NCBI GenBank assembly: GCA_022768065.1
Contig: JALELS010000020.1
Coordinates: 124,001-188,000, forward strand
Direction: 5' to 3'
Origin: Ruminococcus sp.
Lineage (GTDB): Bacteria; Bacillota; Clostridia; Oscillospirales; Acutalibacteraceae
Length of the DNA stretch: 64,000 nt
A program made the position numbers and the translations under genes. The notes under the pieces were generated by a model. The model was not told where the DNA came from and made no database searches. It was given only the letters and a program-made list of their open reading frames with translations. Below, one piece after another: positions 26,244 through 35,746 of this stretch. Within the stretch, counting starts at the first letter, position 1. Each line of letters begins with the position of its first letter.

Positions 26244-28189
26244 TATCTTATTTTTGAGCCGTTCGGCATACTCTTGTCAACAAACACAACCTTTACGTCG
26301 TCCTCGGAGCAGTCCGCGGCAAGTATCATACCGTTTGATTCCACTCCGCACAGCACCGCCGGCTTTAAGTTTGCGACAACAACCACCTTTTTGCCTACAA
26401 GGTCCTCCGGCGCATACCATTTTGCGATACCGCTCGCCACGGTTCTGTCTTTGCCCGTGCCGTCATCGAGCGTAAGCTTTAACAGCTTTTTCGCTCTCGG
26501 TATTTTTTCGCACGCCTTGACCTCAGCCACGCGAAGCTCAACCTTTGCGAAATCGTCAATGCCTATCTCGGCAACGCCCTCAAGCGAATTTATCATTTTC
26601 TTTTCGGTCTCCTGCTGTTCTTTCTGTTTGGCAGTCAGCTCCTCTATGAGCTTTTCGCCGTCTATACGGTTAAACAGCGGCGTGGGAGTGCCCACTTTTT
26701 CACCCGACTTTAACGCGCCGAAAGATTTAAGGCTCTCGTACGAGCGTTCGGTTGTGCCTATCTGCTCAAATATTTTTTCGGCTGTATCGGGCATAAACGG
26801 AGTTAAGAGCACTGCAAGAAAACGTATACCCTCAAGCAAATTGTAAAGCACCGTGCCGAGTCTGCCCTTTTTGCCCTCGTCCTTTGCGAGCGCCCAGGGC
26901 GTAGTCTCGTCGATATACTTATTAAGGCGGCGCGCAAGAGTGAGAATACTCTCTGTGGCGTCGCTTATCTTGTATTCGTTAAAGCACCTGTCAACCTCAG
27001 CCACGGTCTTTAAAGCAAGCGACGATATTTCGTCGTCAAGCGGCTCTTTGTCGGTCGGAGCGGCAATTACGCCGTCAAAATATTTATTCTGCATGGCAAC
27101 GGTTCTGTTGACGAGGTTGCCTATGGTGTTGGCAAGATCCGAATTGTATCTCTCGATAAGCGATTCGTATGTTATGGAGCCGTCCTGCGCGTGAGGCATT
27201 TCCGAAAGAAGATAGTAACGCACCGCGTCAACGCCGAAATCCTTTACAAGGTCGTTGGCATAAATGACGTTTCCGCGGGACTTTGACATTTTATCTTCTC
27301 CGAAAAGCAGCCACGGGTGACCGTATACCTGCTTGGGAAGAGGCTCACCGAGAGCCATAAGCATAATCGGCCAATAAATGGTGTGGAATCTCACTATATC
27401 CTTGCCTATGATGTGAACATCGGCAGGCCAATATTTTTTATACATATCGCTTGAGCCGTCGGGATCGTAGCCGAGCGCCGTAATATAGTTTGAGAGGGCG
27501 TCTATCCACACATAAATTACGTGCTTCGGGTCAAACGTTACGGGGATACCCCATTTAAACGACGTTCTCGACACGCACAAATCCTGAAGTCCGGGTTTAA
27601 TAAAGTTGTTGAGCATCTCTTTTTTGCGAGCTTCGGGATAAATGAAATCGTCGTGGCTCTCGATGTAATCTTCAAGCTGTTTCTGATATTTTGAAAGACG
27701 CAGAAAATACGCTTCCTCTTTTGCCTTTTTGACCTCTCTGCCGCAGTCGGGGCACTTGCCGTCTACAAGCTGGCTCTCGGTCCAAAAGCTCTCGCACGGG
27801 GTGCAGTACATTCCCTCATACTCGCTCTTGTAAATATCGCCCTGGTCATAGAGCTTTTTAAAAATCTTTGCAACAATTTTTTCGTGGTACGGGTCAGTGG
27901 TTCTTATAAACTTATCGTATGTGGTATTGAGTACGTCGCAAATATCGCGGATTTCGCCCGATACCTTATCGACATACTCTTTGGGAGATACGCCGGCTTC
28001 TTTTGCGTATTCCTCAATCTTCTGACCGTGCTCGTCCGTTCCCGTAAGGAAAAACACATCGTAGCCCTGAAGTCTTTTGTATCTCGCTATTGCATCGGTC
28101 AGCACTATTTCATAGCTGTTGCCGATATGCGGCTTACGCGAAGTGTACGCAATTGCCGTAGTTATATAGAATTTAGGTTTTTCGCTCAA
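26243..28189 (-). CDS. metG: Methionyl-tRNA synthetase
   Basis: 648-residue class I synthetase charging tRNA-Met. The HIGH-type motif is PHIGN near residue 18, the zinc knuckle has four Cys in YCTPCES and KCPDCG, the KMSKS loop is DKMSKSRGN, and a C-terminal EMAP-II/OB tRNA-binding domain (FAKVELRVAEVKACEKIP) occupies the last 110 residues. The start codon is taken as TTG at 28189 because GAAAGGGG lies eight bases before it and the reading begins SEKPKFYITTAIAYTS; an in-frame TTG at 28207 has no such site. No T-box is visible in the 25-bp gap to folD. Followed by tatD. Confidence 0.96.
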   Translation of the reverse strand: MSEKPKFYITTAIAYTSRKPHIGNSYEIVLTDAIARYKRLQGYDVFFLTGTDEHGQKIEEYAKEAGVSPKEYVDKVSGEIRDICDVLNTTYDKFIRTTDPYHEKIVAKIFKKLYDQGDIYKSEYEGMYCTPCESFWTESQLVDGKCPDCGREVKKAKEEAYFLRLSKYQKQLEDYIESHDDFIYPEARKKEMLNNFIKPGLQDLCVSRTSFKWGIPVTFDPKHVIYVWIDALSNYITALGYDPDGSSDMYKKYWPADVHIIGKDIVRFHTIYWPIMLMALGEPLPKQVYGHPWLLFGEDKMSKSRGNVIYANDLVKDFGVDAVRYYLLSEMPHAQDGSITYESLIERYNSDLANTIGNLVNRTVAMQNKYFDGVIAAPTDKEPLDDEISSLALKTVAEVDRCFNEYKISDATESILTLARRLNKYIDETTPWALAKDEGKKGRLGTVLYNLLEGIRFLAVLLTPFMPDTAEKIFEQIGTTERSYESLKSFGALKSGEKVGTPTPLFNRIDGEKLIEELTAKQKEQQETEKKMINSLEGVAEIGIDDFAKVELRVAEVKACEKIPRAKKLLKLTLDDGTGKDRTVASGIAKWYAPEDLVGKKVVVVANLKPAVLCGVESNGMILAADCSEDDVKVVFVDKSMPNGSKIR

Positions 28190-28214
28190 AATATAAACCC
28201 CTTTCAAATGTTAT

Positions 28215-29069
28215 TTATATAAGACCGTTTTGCTGTTTTGCGGCGGTAACGGTGTTTTTAAGAAGTGTTGCTATGGTCATGGGGCCTACTCCCCCCGGCA
28301 CCGGAGTTATATACGACGCCTTTTTGCTTACCTCGGCAAAATCCACGTCGCCACAGAGCTTGCCCTCGCTGTTTCGGTCCATACCTACGTCTATAACCAC
28401 CGCGCCGTCTTTTACCATATCGGCAGTTACAAAGTACGGCTTGCCAACGGCGGCAACAAGAATGTCTGCACGGCGTGTAACCTCTTTAAGATTTCTTGTC
28501 TTGGAGTGGCACACGGTAACCGTGCCGTTCTGCCCCAGCAGCAGCATTGCCATGGGCTTGCCCACAATATTGCTCCTGCCTATAACCACGCACTCCTTGC
28601 CGCAGACGTCGATGTTGTAATACTTCAGCATTTCCATAATTCCGGCAGGCGTGCACGGCAAAAACGTGTAATCGCCTATCATAATATGCCCGACGTTTTC
28701 CGCGTTGAAGGCGTCAACGTCCTTTTTCGGCGAGATTGCTTTTATCACAAGCTCGTCCGAAAGTCCCTTCGGCAGCGGAAGCTGGCAGAGTATGCCGTTT
28801 ACCTCTCTGTCATTATTAAGCTTATCTATAAGAGCGAGCAAATCCGCCATAGACGTATCAGCCGGCAGGGCGTATTCGCGTGAGACTATCCCCACAGCCT
28901 CGCAGGCTTTCTTTTTGTTGTTTACATATGTTCTCGAGGCGGGGTCGTCGCCCACTATTATAACCGCAAGGCAAACCGAAACGCCCCTTTTTTTAAGCTC
29001 AAGACATTCCTTTTTTATTTCCTCTTTTAAAGAGGCGGAAACGGCTTTGCCGTCAATTATCGTCGCCAT
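28215..29069 (-). CDS. folD: Bifunctional methylene-THF dehydrogenase/cyclohydrolase
   Basis: 284-residue FolD, interconverting 5,10-methylene-, 5,10-methenyl- and 10-formyl-tetrahydrofolate with NADP. Seen are the SRTYVNNKKKACEAVGI block with the catalytic Tyr/Lys region, GILCQLPLPKGL, and the VIGRSNIVGKPMA nucleotide-binding turn followed by VTVCHSKT, ending with ITPVPGGVGPMT. Length is standard. It overlaps the end of lgt by 17 bp and has AAGGAG upstream of its ATG. Together with pflB and trmFO in this window it forms part of the one-carbon network. Confidence 0.97.
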   Translation of the reverse strand: MATIIDGKAVSASLKEEIKKECLELKKRGVSVCLAVIIVGDDPASRTYVNNKKKACEAVGIVSREYALPADTSMADLLALIDKLNNDREVNGILCQLPLPKGLSDELVIKAISPKKDVDAFNAENVGHIMIGDYTFLPCTPAGIMEMLKYYNIDVCGKECVVIGRSNIVGKPMAMLLLGQNGTVTVCHSKTRNLKEVTRRADILVAAVGKPYFVTADMVKDGAVVIDVGMDRNSEGKLCGDVDFAEVSKKASYITPVPGGVGPMTIATLLKNTVTAAKQQNGLI

Positions 29070-30090
29070 CGTTTTTGCGCTCCTTTTGTCTCATTATCTC
29101 GCGGCGTTTTTCCGCGCTGATTTTATTTTTCTTTTTATCCTTTTTGCCGTCCTTTAATTCGTCCGAATTTTCGGCTGTCTCGCGCACCTCCACGGGCGAA
29201 AACGGTTTGGGATGTTTTTTCAGCGAAACAAATTTCACTATAAGTATCGTAAGGCAAACGACGGCGATTATCATAGACAAAAGCTGCGAAACACGAAGAT
29301 TTGACGAGCCTATATAAAGGCTGTCCGTGCGAAGCCCCTCGACTACCGCTCTCTCCGCTCCGTATATAACGCCGTAGCAAAGTATGAGCTGCCCGCTGAA
29401 TTTATAGCATTTGCGGCAAATGATATATATTACCAAAAATCCCAAAAGGCACCATACGGATTCATAAAGGAAGGTCGGGTGAACGGGGATATTCGGCGAC
29501 ATGCTTATACCTTTTTCGGCAAACAGCGCCTGATTTGACAGTATGTAATCAGTCACCTTTGCGCTCGACATACCCCAAGGCATCGTGGTGTTTGTTCCGA
29601 ATGCCTCCTGGTTTGCATAGTTTCCCCATCTGCCTATGCCCTGACCTATCAAAAAGCTCATTCCGGCAAGGTCAAGCAGCTTTAAAAAGTCCATTTTATC
29701 GACTTTGCAGGTTATGGCTGCAGCGAGTATGCCGCCTATAAGACCGCCGTAAATCGCAAGACCGCCGTTCCATATTTTCGGAATTTCCGAGAGATGCTGA
29801 CTGTAATAATCCCACTCAAACGCGACATAATAGAGTCTTGCGCCTATAATACCGCCTATGGTTCCGTACAGCAGAACGTCAAGCATTTTGTTTAAATCCA
29901 TTTTCCACTTGTAAGCCATTCTGCCGCCGAAAAGCACCGCGAGCAAAAATCCGAACGCTATAATAAGCCCGTAAAATTTGATGCTGAACGTGGAGGAACC
30001 GATATTGAATTCCACAAAGGTGGAATACACGGTAAACACGTGGTCTATTCCGGTAAATTTTACCGCTGTTCCGTCGGTAAGAAAAGTCAT
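29053..30090 (-). CDS. lgt: Prolipoprotein diacylglyceryl transferase
   Basis: 345-residue membrane enzyme that transfers diacylglyceryl from phosphatidylglycerol to the lipobox Cys of prolipoproteins. The Lgt signature IGRWGNYANQEAFG and the upstream GGLAIYGGLIGG are present, with seven membrane helices. The C-terminus carries an additional basic tail of about 50 residues (KDGKKDKKKNK then EKRREIMRQKER) not seen in the minimal enzyme. AAGGAG precedes the ATG with nine bases spacing. It lies between ymfH and folD on one transcript. Confidence 0.95.
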   Translation of the reverse strand: MTFLTDGTAVKFTGIDHVFTVYSTFVEFNIGSSTFSIKFYGLIIAFGFLLAVLFGGRMAYKWKMDLNKMLDVLLYGTIGGIIGARLYYVAFEWDYYSQHLSEIPKIWNGGLAIYGGLIGGILAAAITCKVDKMDFLKLLDLAGMSFLIGQGIGRWGNYANQEAFGTNTTMPWGMSSAKVTDYILSNQALFAEKGISMSPNIPVHPTFLYESVWCLLGFLVIYIICRKCYKFSGQLILCYGVIYGAERAVVEGLRTDSLYIGSSNLRVSQLLSMIIAVVCLTILIVKFVSLKKHPKPFSPVEVRETAENSDELKDGKKDKKKNKISAEKRREIMRQKERKNDGDDN

Positions 30091-30107
30091 ATTCGGGTTC
30101 TCCTTTA

Positions 30108-31382
30108 TTAGCTCTTTATAACCGAGAGCACGCAGTTCTCGGTGTCAACGGAGCTTAAAAGTCTCTTTTCAACGTCCTCTTTGGTGAGATTTTCAAGCAC
30201 TTCCATTCCCGAGAAAACGGTCTCGCCGTTAAATGTCGCCGCAACCATCTCGTTTGCGATAGCCTCTATATCGTTAAAATCAAACACCGCTCTGCCGTAG
30301 AGCTTACGGCGTATACGCTCGAAATCTTTTTCGTCTATTCCGTTTCTTCTGAGCTCATTTATTTTGCCGGAAATCAATTCTTTTACCTTTTCGGGGTCGC
30401 GGCTCTCACCGGAATAAATCTGGCAGGCATAACCGTAGCCCTCAAAAAATTCAAAGCCGAATGCGGTGTTTATAAGCCCGTCGGAGAGCATATCGGAATA
30501 AAGCTTCGAGGTCTTGCCGGCGACAAGTTCAAGAATTATATTGCTGCATATAACTTCTTTGAGGCTGCGCTCGGGAGTTTTTACGTCTTCCTTGTAGCCG
30601 AGTGCAAAAACGGGCGTGGCTACGGGTAAATGCTCCTCCACATAACTTTCGCATACCTCTTTCGGCTCCTCGTGGAATTTTCTCTCTATCTTTTTTTCGG
30701 GTTGCTTTTTAAGCACCTTATCCGCTACGGACAGAACCGTGTCAACATCCACATTGCCCGAGACACAGAGCACCATATTGGAAAGATTGTAAAAAGTGTC
30801 GTAGCATTTGTAGAGCAGTTCCGCCGTAATGTGCGATATAGACTCTACGGTTCCGGCTATGTCTATTCTCACGGGGTGCTTTTTATACATTCCGCGGAGC
30901 ATACCGAAGAGCACTTCCCACGAAGGCTCATCCTGACACATTTTTATTTCCTGACCTATTATGCCCTGCTCCTTTTTAACGGTCGCAGGCGTAAAATACG
31001 GGTGTGTGACAAAGTCGAGAAGTATCTCGAGAGAGCCCTTGAAATCGCCCGAACAGGAAAACAGGTAGCAGGTTTTATCAAAGCTTGTATAGGCGTTTGC
31101 GCTGGCGCCCGTGGCGGCGTAACGCTGGAACGCGTCAAGGTCTTCGCTCTCAAACAGCTTGTGTTCAAGAAAATGCGCTATGCCCTCGGGCACTTCCGTA
31201 AATTCTTTTTCGCCCGAAAGCTTAAACTGCGTATCTATGGAGCCGTAATGCGTGCCGAACATGGCATACGACGACGCATAGTTCTTTTTGGGGTACACAA
31301 GGATTTTAAGCCCCGATGAATGTTTTATTTCGTAATAGCTCTCACCGAGTTTTTCGTTTTTGATTTCTCTGACGTTATTCAT
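30108..31382 (-). CDS. ymfH: M16 family zinc peptidase, catalytic partner (YmfH type)
   Basis: 424-residue insulinase-like protein with the inverted zinc motif HFLEH (in GIAHFLEHKLFE) followed about 75 residues later by an acidic region holding the third ligand. It is the active-type member of the YmfF/YmfH pair common in Firmicutes. The ATG at 31382 is chosen because GGAGG lies nine bases upstream; a longer reading has an arginine-rich extension that runs antisense-like through ymfF. The start lies within the end of ymfF (8-bp overlap), so the two subunits are translationally coupled. The true substrate is unclear; NCBI naming links the pair to EF-P modification in Bacillus. Confidence 0.9.
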   Translation of the reverse strand: MNNVREIKNEKLGESYYEIKHSSGLKILVYPKKNYASSYAMFGTHYGSIDTQFKLSGEKEFTEVPEGIAHFLEHKLFESEDLDAFQRYAATGASANAYTSFDKTCYLFSCSGDFKGSLEILLDFVTHPYFTPATVKKEQGIIGQEIKMCQDEPSWEVLFGMLRGMYKKHPVRIDIAGTVESISHITAELLYKCYDTFYNLSNMVLCVSGNVDVDTVLSVADKVLKKQPEKKIERKFHEEPKEVCESYVEEHLPVATPVFALGYKEDVKTPERSLKEVICSNIILELVAGKTSKLYSDMLSDGLINTAFGFEFFEGYGYACQIYSGESRDPEKVKELISGKINELRRNGIDEKDFERIRRKLYGRAVFDFNDIEAIANEMVAATFNGETVFSGMEVLENLTKEDVEKRLLSSVDTENCVLSVIKS

Positions 31383-32664
31383 CTGCGCCGTCCTCCTTAT
31401 CCGTTCCCGCAAGCATATAAACGGTGTCGAGCGTAAGCGCGCGAGCCGCTTTTTTGACGTCGTCCCTTGTGACCGCAAGGAAGTTTTCTATCGCCTCGTC
31501 CGGCGTTACTATATCGCCCGTAAGCTGTGTGCCGTAATAGAGATCAAGCGAATCGGGAGTATCGTTAAAGCTGCGGTATGCGTCGCATATGGCTTTTTTG
31601 GAGGCTTCAAAGTCCTCGTCCGAAAATTCGCCGTTCTTCATAACGTCAAGCTGTCTGTCTATTTCGTCAAGCACCTTTTGCTTGTTTTCTTTTTCGATTC
31701 CGCTCTGTATAACGGTTATGCCCTTGCCCCTTATGAGCCTTGCCGAGCAATAGTAGCAAAGGCTGAGCTTTTCGCGGACATTCATAAAAAGTCTCGAATA
31801 AGGGCCGCCGCCGAATACGTCCGTCATAATGCGGCGCGAATAAAAGTCGTCGTTTTCATCGGTCATACCGCCTCTGAAGCCGAGGACGAGCTTACTCTGA
31901 TTCATGGCAAGCTCTTCCGTAAGCTCCGTCAAATCTTCCGCCTCTTCCACAAAAACGGTTTCGGGCTCATACGGAGTTCTCTCGCCGATACCCGAAAAAG
32001 CTTCGTGCAGTTTCTTTTTGCAGTCGCTCTCGGAGACATTGCCTATGGCGTTAAGCTGTATTATGCCGTTTTTCAGCATAAATTTCCATGCGGCAAGAAG
32101 CGATTGCGGAGTGACCTTTTTCACATTTTCGAGAATTTCCTTTTTTGTGAGACCGTAAATTTCGTCGGCGCACATTGTCTCAATCATACGAGTCAGCGCA
32201 TACGAGCGTTTATCGTTGATTTCGCTCTCTATATCTTCTGCGGTAAGGCGTATCTCTGTCGGAAGCTGCTGCGCCGAAAACCCGTTTTCATCCGCCGACG
32301 GCTTTGTAAGGAGCGATAAAAGCAGTTCGAGCGACGCGCCTATGACGCTCTCGCCGTCAAAGGTGAGGCTGTCGTCTATGCACGTTATCGAAAGCTGTAT
32401 GCGGTAATTTTCGCCGAGCTTTGAAATGTTGCCCGACAAAAGCGCACCGTAGAGCTCCTCAAGACGGGAATTCAGTTTTATAAGCGAATCGTATTTTTTT
32501 GACGAGTGCGCCAAAAACGACGAAAGCACGGTGTATTCCGCCGCATATTCGCCCATCGGCACCAATATATTAAGCGTCAGACACGCCGTTTTAAACATAT
32601 CGGTTTTTACGGTCAAAAGCCTTATTTTATCTTCCGTTACAGAAAGCTTTGGAGTAATTTCCAT
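31375..32664 (-). CDS. ymfF: M16 family peptidase-like protein, non-catalytic partner (YmfF type)
   Basis: 429-residue insulinase-fold protein. At the position of the zinc motif it reads SSFLAHSSKKYDS, lacking HxxEH, so it should not bind zinc. The C-terminal half retains the substrate-binding R/Y-type segment (FGGGPYSRLFMNVREKLSLCYY). Pairs of an inactive and an active M16 subunit form heterodimers in the mitochondrial processing peptidase and in bacterial YmfF/YmfH. The gene heads the ymfF-ymfH-lgt-folD-metG-tatD series; the 480-bp space upstream would hold its promoter. Ribosome-binding site CGGAGG upstream of the ATG. Confidence 0.88.
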   Translation of the reverse strand: MEITPKLSVTEDKIRLLTVKTDMFKTACLTLNILVPMGEYAAEYTVLSSFLAHSSKKYDSLIKLNSRLEELYGALLSGNISKLGENYRIQLSITCIDDSLTFDGESVIGASLELLLSLLTKPSADENGFSAQQLPTEIRLTAEDIESEINDKRSYALTRMIETMCADEIYGLTKKEILENVKKVTPQSLLAAWKFMLKNGIIQLNAIGNVSESDCKKKLHEAFSGIGERTPYEPETVFVEEAEDLTELTEELAMNQSKLVLGFRGGMTDENDDFYSRRIMTDVFGGGPYSRLFMNVREKLSLCYYCSARLIRGKGITVIQSGIEKENKQKVLDEIDRQLDVMKNGEFSDEDFEASKKAICDAYRSFNDTPDSLDLYYGTQLTGDIVTPDEAIENFLAVTRDDVKKAARALTLDTVYMLAGTDKEDGADE

Positions 32665-33145
32665 ATTGCGAGAACGCCTCCGAAAAAATGAATTTTAAAA
32701 GTGCCGCACTGCCGCGGACTTTCCGCCCGGCAAAGCACACCTTTGCGAGCCTATAATTATTTATTATTGTATCATATATGCCGTAAAAATTCCACAGCTT
32801 TATAAAAATTTACAATTAGTGCGTTTATCTTTGTGCCGCCCGTCTTATAAGACGCGGTTTTGTCTTTAAATGCGGAGCGGGAATTTTTGTTTTTGCCGCC
32901 TATACGGCATATATCACGCCTTAAAAATCAGCGCCGCAAAAGTAAATAATCATACCGAACGGGAAAAGTGCAAAGTGTTCGGAAATGCATTGTTAAAAAA
33001 TAAACAAACGTATAAAATGTGTATTAAATCGGCAAAATGGTCTTAGTTCGGTTTACAAAAAAATATAATTATGTTATGATTAGGGCACAAAAAAGGCGGC
33101 GAAAAACGCAGTATTATGCCGCATTTCACGGAGGACTCACGCATT
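32665..33145. other. Intergenic region with divergent promoters, no gene seen
   Basis: 481 bp between the divergent ymfF and radical SAM genes, A+T-rich in the middle. No coding frame with a ribosome-binding site, no tRNA and no riboswitch was recognised. It must contain the ymfF promoter (a weak TACAAT lies near 32770) and contains a clear + strand promoter at 33052-33080. Confidence 0.6.
33052..33080 (+). promoter_or_regulatory. Promoter of the radical SAM gene
   Basis: TTTACA (33052-33057), 17-bp spacer, TATGAT (33075-33080), 65 bp upstream of the start codon. Confidence 0.65.
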
Positions 33146-34633
33146 ATGTCAGATTCACACAAGCTGCAAAGAGCGGCGGTTAAAGTCACCCTTGACAAGG
33201 TAATGAAATACATTGACAAAAACCCGCAGGAAAACATTTGCAAAATGCTCTCGGTAGCCGAAAAGCTCACTAAAAACATCTTCCCCGCGGCGAACCTCGA
33301 AAAGATGAAAGAGGTCGTCAAGGATAAAGATAATGTATGGACTAAATACGCCCTCGGTATTTTAAACGACATCGACCGCGACGTAATCAAGGAAATGATT
33401 ATGGCGTTCGGCTTTGACGCAGGTTATTACGGCACAAAAACCGTTCGTAAAAATCGCGAAAAGCTTCACTGCAACGTCCCGTTTATAATTCTTTTTGACC
33501 CCACAAGCGCGTGCAATCTGCATTGTAAGGGCTGCTGGGCGGCTGAATACGGCCACAAGCAAAGCCTTACAAACGAAGAGATGCAGAGTATTGTCTCTCA
33601 GGGCAAGGCGCTCGGCACTCACGTCTATATGCTCACCGGCGGCGAACCGCTCATCCGCAAAAACGACATCATAGAGCTTGCCGCAAACAATCAGGATTGT
33701 GCATTCTTAATTTATACAAACGCAACGCTTGTAGACCAAAAATTCTGCGACGACCTTAAAAGAGTCGGCAATGTTGCCCTTGCCATGAGCATTGAGGGCA
33801 CCGAGGAGTCAAACGACTGGCGCCGCGGCGAGGGAGCTTACAACGCTACGCTCAAAGCGATGGAGCTTCTCAAAAAGAACAAGTGTCTCTTCGGTATTTC
33901 GGTCTGCTACACGCGCAAAAACGACGAGTATGTAACGAGCGATGATTTCATCGACAAGATGATAGAAAACGGCTCCAAATTCGCATTTTATTTCAACTAT
34001 ATGCCCGTGGGTCACGGCGCCGATAAAGAGCTTATCCCTACTCCCGACCAGAGAGAATATATGTACCGCTGGCTTCGCAAAATGCGTAACGGCAAAACAG
34101 GCAAGCCGATGTTTGTTATGGACTTCCAGGACGACGGCGAATATGTCGGCGGCTGCATAGCGGCAGGCAGAAACTATTTCCACATAAATTCCGCGGGCGA
34201 CATCGAGCCGTGCGTATTTATACACTATTCCGATACAAATATACGCACCCACACGCTTCTTGAGGCGCTCAAGAGCCCGCTCTTTACCGCGTATTACAAG
34301 GGCCAACCGTTTAACGACAACCATTTAAGGCCCTGCCCCATGCTTGAAAATCCCGAGCTTTTACGCAAAATAGTAAAGGAAAGCGGAGCACATTCTTCGG
34401 ATCTTTTAAATAAAGAGGATGTCGATGAGCTTTGCGATAAATGCGTGGATTTTGCAAAGGAATGGGCACCGCGTGCCGAAAAGATTTGGAATTCCACAAA
34501 GCACCGCGAGACTCACACCCAGTACTACCGCGACACCGAAGAGGGCAAACGCGAATTCGGCTGTCCCGGCAACTGTGCAGGCTGTGCCTCACACGCCGCA
34601 GAAGCTTCCGACTCTGAAAAGAAAACGGACTGA
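33146..34633 (+). CDS. Radical SAM protein with Cys-rich C-terminus
   Basis: 495-residue enzyme of the MoaA/NifB/PqqE-like radical SAM group. An all-helical N-terminal domain of about 110 residues precedes DPTSACNLHCKGCWAAEYG, whose CxxxCxxC binds the [4Fe-4S] cluster and S-adenosylmethionine; LTGGEPL follows. A C-terminal cysteine-containing region suggests auxiliary clusters: GGCIAAG, IEPCVFIHYSD (SPASM-like), RPCPML, DELCDKC and GCPGNCAGC near the end. Start ATG at 33146 fits GGAGG about 11 bases upstream; an ATG ten codons earlier has none. The gene is monocistronic with promoter and terminator, and no small peptide precursor gene lies beside it. The reaction is unknown. Confidence 0.85.
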   Translation: MSDSHKLQRAAVKVTLDKVMKYIDKNPQENICKMLSVAEKLTKNIFPAANLEKMKEVVKDKDNVWTKYALGILNDIDRDVIKEMIMAFGFDAGYYGTKTVRKNREKLHCNVPFIILFDPTSACNLHCKGCWAAEYGHKQSLTNEEMQSIVSQGKALGTHVYMLTGGEPLIRKNDIIELAANNQDCAFLIYTNATLVDQKFCDDLKRVGNVALAMSIEGTEESNDWRRGEGAYNATLKAMELLKKNKCLFGISVCYTRKNDEYVTSDDFIDKMIENGSKFAFYFNYMPVGHGADKELIPTPDQREYMYRWLRKMRNGKTGKPMFVMDFQDDGEYVGGCIAAGRNYFHINSAGDIEPCVFIHYSDTNIRTHTLLEALKSPLFTAYYKGQPFNDNHLRPCPMLENPELLRKIVKESGAHSSDLLNKEDVDELCDKCVDFAKEWAPRAEKIWNSTKHRETHTQYYRDTEEGKREFGCPGNCAGCASHAAEASDSEKKTD

Positions 34634-34661
34634 AAAGAAAAATTTTAATAAAGCATAAAAG

Positions 34662-34696
34662 AACGGCTGTGACGATATGTTACAGCCGTTTGTTTA
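34662..34696 (+). terminator. Intrinsic terminator of the radical SAM gene
   Basis: AACGGCTGTGA and TTACAGCCGTT form an 11-bp stem (one G-U) followed by TGTTT, 28 bp after the stop codon. Confidence 0.7.
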
Positions 34697-34827
34697 GGTT
34701 AAACACTTTTCTGTGTAAATCCGCATATTAAAGAAATCCCCGCGCAGTCCTGTGAATACACAAACAACCCCCAAAAATCCACCTTGTAAAGTAAGGCTAA
34801 AACAAAGCAAAAAGCAGAGAAATTTTC

Positions 34828-35216
34828 AGGCTCCCTTGTAAAGGGTGATTCCCCACAGTGTGGGGAAATGTCACGAAGTGACAAATGGGACTCTCTCCCG
34901 TCAGGAGCTGTCACCGCAGGTGACTGAGGGATTGCAAGGCTCCCTTGTAAAGGGAGCCGGACGCGAGTTCACGAGCGGACTGAGGGATTAAAAAGTCACG
35001 CACTATTCTATTGAAATTCCGCACAACCTTAATGAAATCCCTCCGGCTTGCCTTACGGCAACCCACCTCCCTTTTCAAGGGAGGCTATAGCGAACAGACT
35101 GAGGGGTTAAAAGGTCACGCACCATTCTATGCAAATTCCGCACAACCTTAATGAAATCCCTCCGGCTTGCCTTGCGGCAACCCACCTCCCTTTTCAAGGG
35201 AGGCTGATTTGCTTTG
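34828..35216. repeat. Palindrome-rich repeat cluster 1 (about 120-bp units)
   Basis: Tandem and mosaic copies of a Clostridiales-type repeat. The unit runs from AATGAAATCCCTCCGGCTTG through CCTCCCTTTTCAAGGGAGG, ACAGACTGAGGGGTTAAAAG and GTCACGCACTATTCTAT to AAATTCCGCACAACCTT. One full copy is 35031-35150, the next starts at 35151 and breaks off after 35203, and a variant precedes at 34938-35030 with arms GGCTCCCTT and AAGGGAGCC around GTA. Before it are further perfect hairpins: CCCCACAGTGTGGGG (34851-34865), TGTCACGAAGTGACA (34869-34883) and GTCACC/GGTGAC (34910-34924). 35217-35368 contains nothing recognisable. No spacers of CRISPR type. Confidence 0.85.
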
Positions 35217-35368
35217 CAAAAGAGGCTGTTCAGAGAAAAAAGTAAAAGTGAAAATGGAGTCAAAATTCCTTTAAATTGCTTTGTGCAATCTACTTTACAA
35301 GGAAGACTGAATTTCTCCGAATTTCTTTGCGCGACCGCTTTCGTTTTCGGCAGAAACAAAATCGGCAA

Positions 35369-35400
35369 CAAAAAACGGCGATGACTTTTCGTCACCGCCG
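35369..35400 (-). terminator. Intrinsic terminator of the small membrane protein gene
   Basis: Minus strand CGGCGGTGAC and GTCATCGCCG pair (one G-U) around GAAAA, followed by TTTTTTG. It lies 9 bp after the stop codon at 35410. Confidence 0.85.
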
Positions 35401-35409
35401 AATTTGTTA

Positions 35410-35610
35410 TTATTTTCCGCTGCCGCGTATCAGCTTTACCGCATACAAAACGTCTACGGCAGCCATAGCTATAAGGAACAACATTGTAATTATGCCGTCC
35501 GACGTTGAAAAATCAATCGCCTTTCCGCCGCGTGATTTGTAGACAAGCGTACCTATAACCAGCACGTTTAAAATCAGCATTAAAATCAGGTTTGCGAATT
35601 TGTCTCTCAT
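35410..35610 (-). CDS. Tiny two-helix membrane protein, unknown
   Basis: 66 residues: basic N-terminus (MRDKF), a first hydrophobic helix at about 6-23, a polar loop (KSRGGKAIDFSTSDG) and a second helix at about 39-57, ending KLIRGSGK. The ATG at 35610 is chosen because GGAGG lies five bases before it; an in-frame GTG further upstream would include that site in the coding region. A strong terminator follows immediately, which supports a real gene. It is embedded between two clusters of palindromic repeats. No family recognised. Confidence 0.7.
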   Translation of the reverse strand: MRDKFANLILMLILNVLVIGTLVYKSRGGKAIDFSTSDGIITMLFLIAMAAVDVLYAVKLIRGSGK

Positions 35611-35746
35611 AAAAACCTCCGGGCGCACAAATTGCAGTTTTCGCCGTTTACGCTCTTAATTCGATATTATATTTTATCACACTTTCAGATTTTTTCAACA
35701 ACTTCTATTCGCATGATAAAATACAAACGAGCGACAAAGCCCCAAT

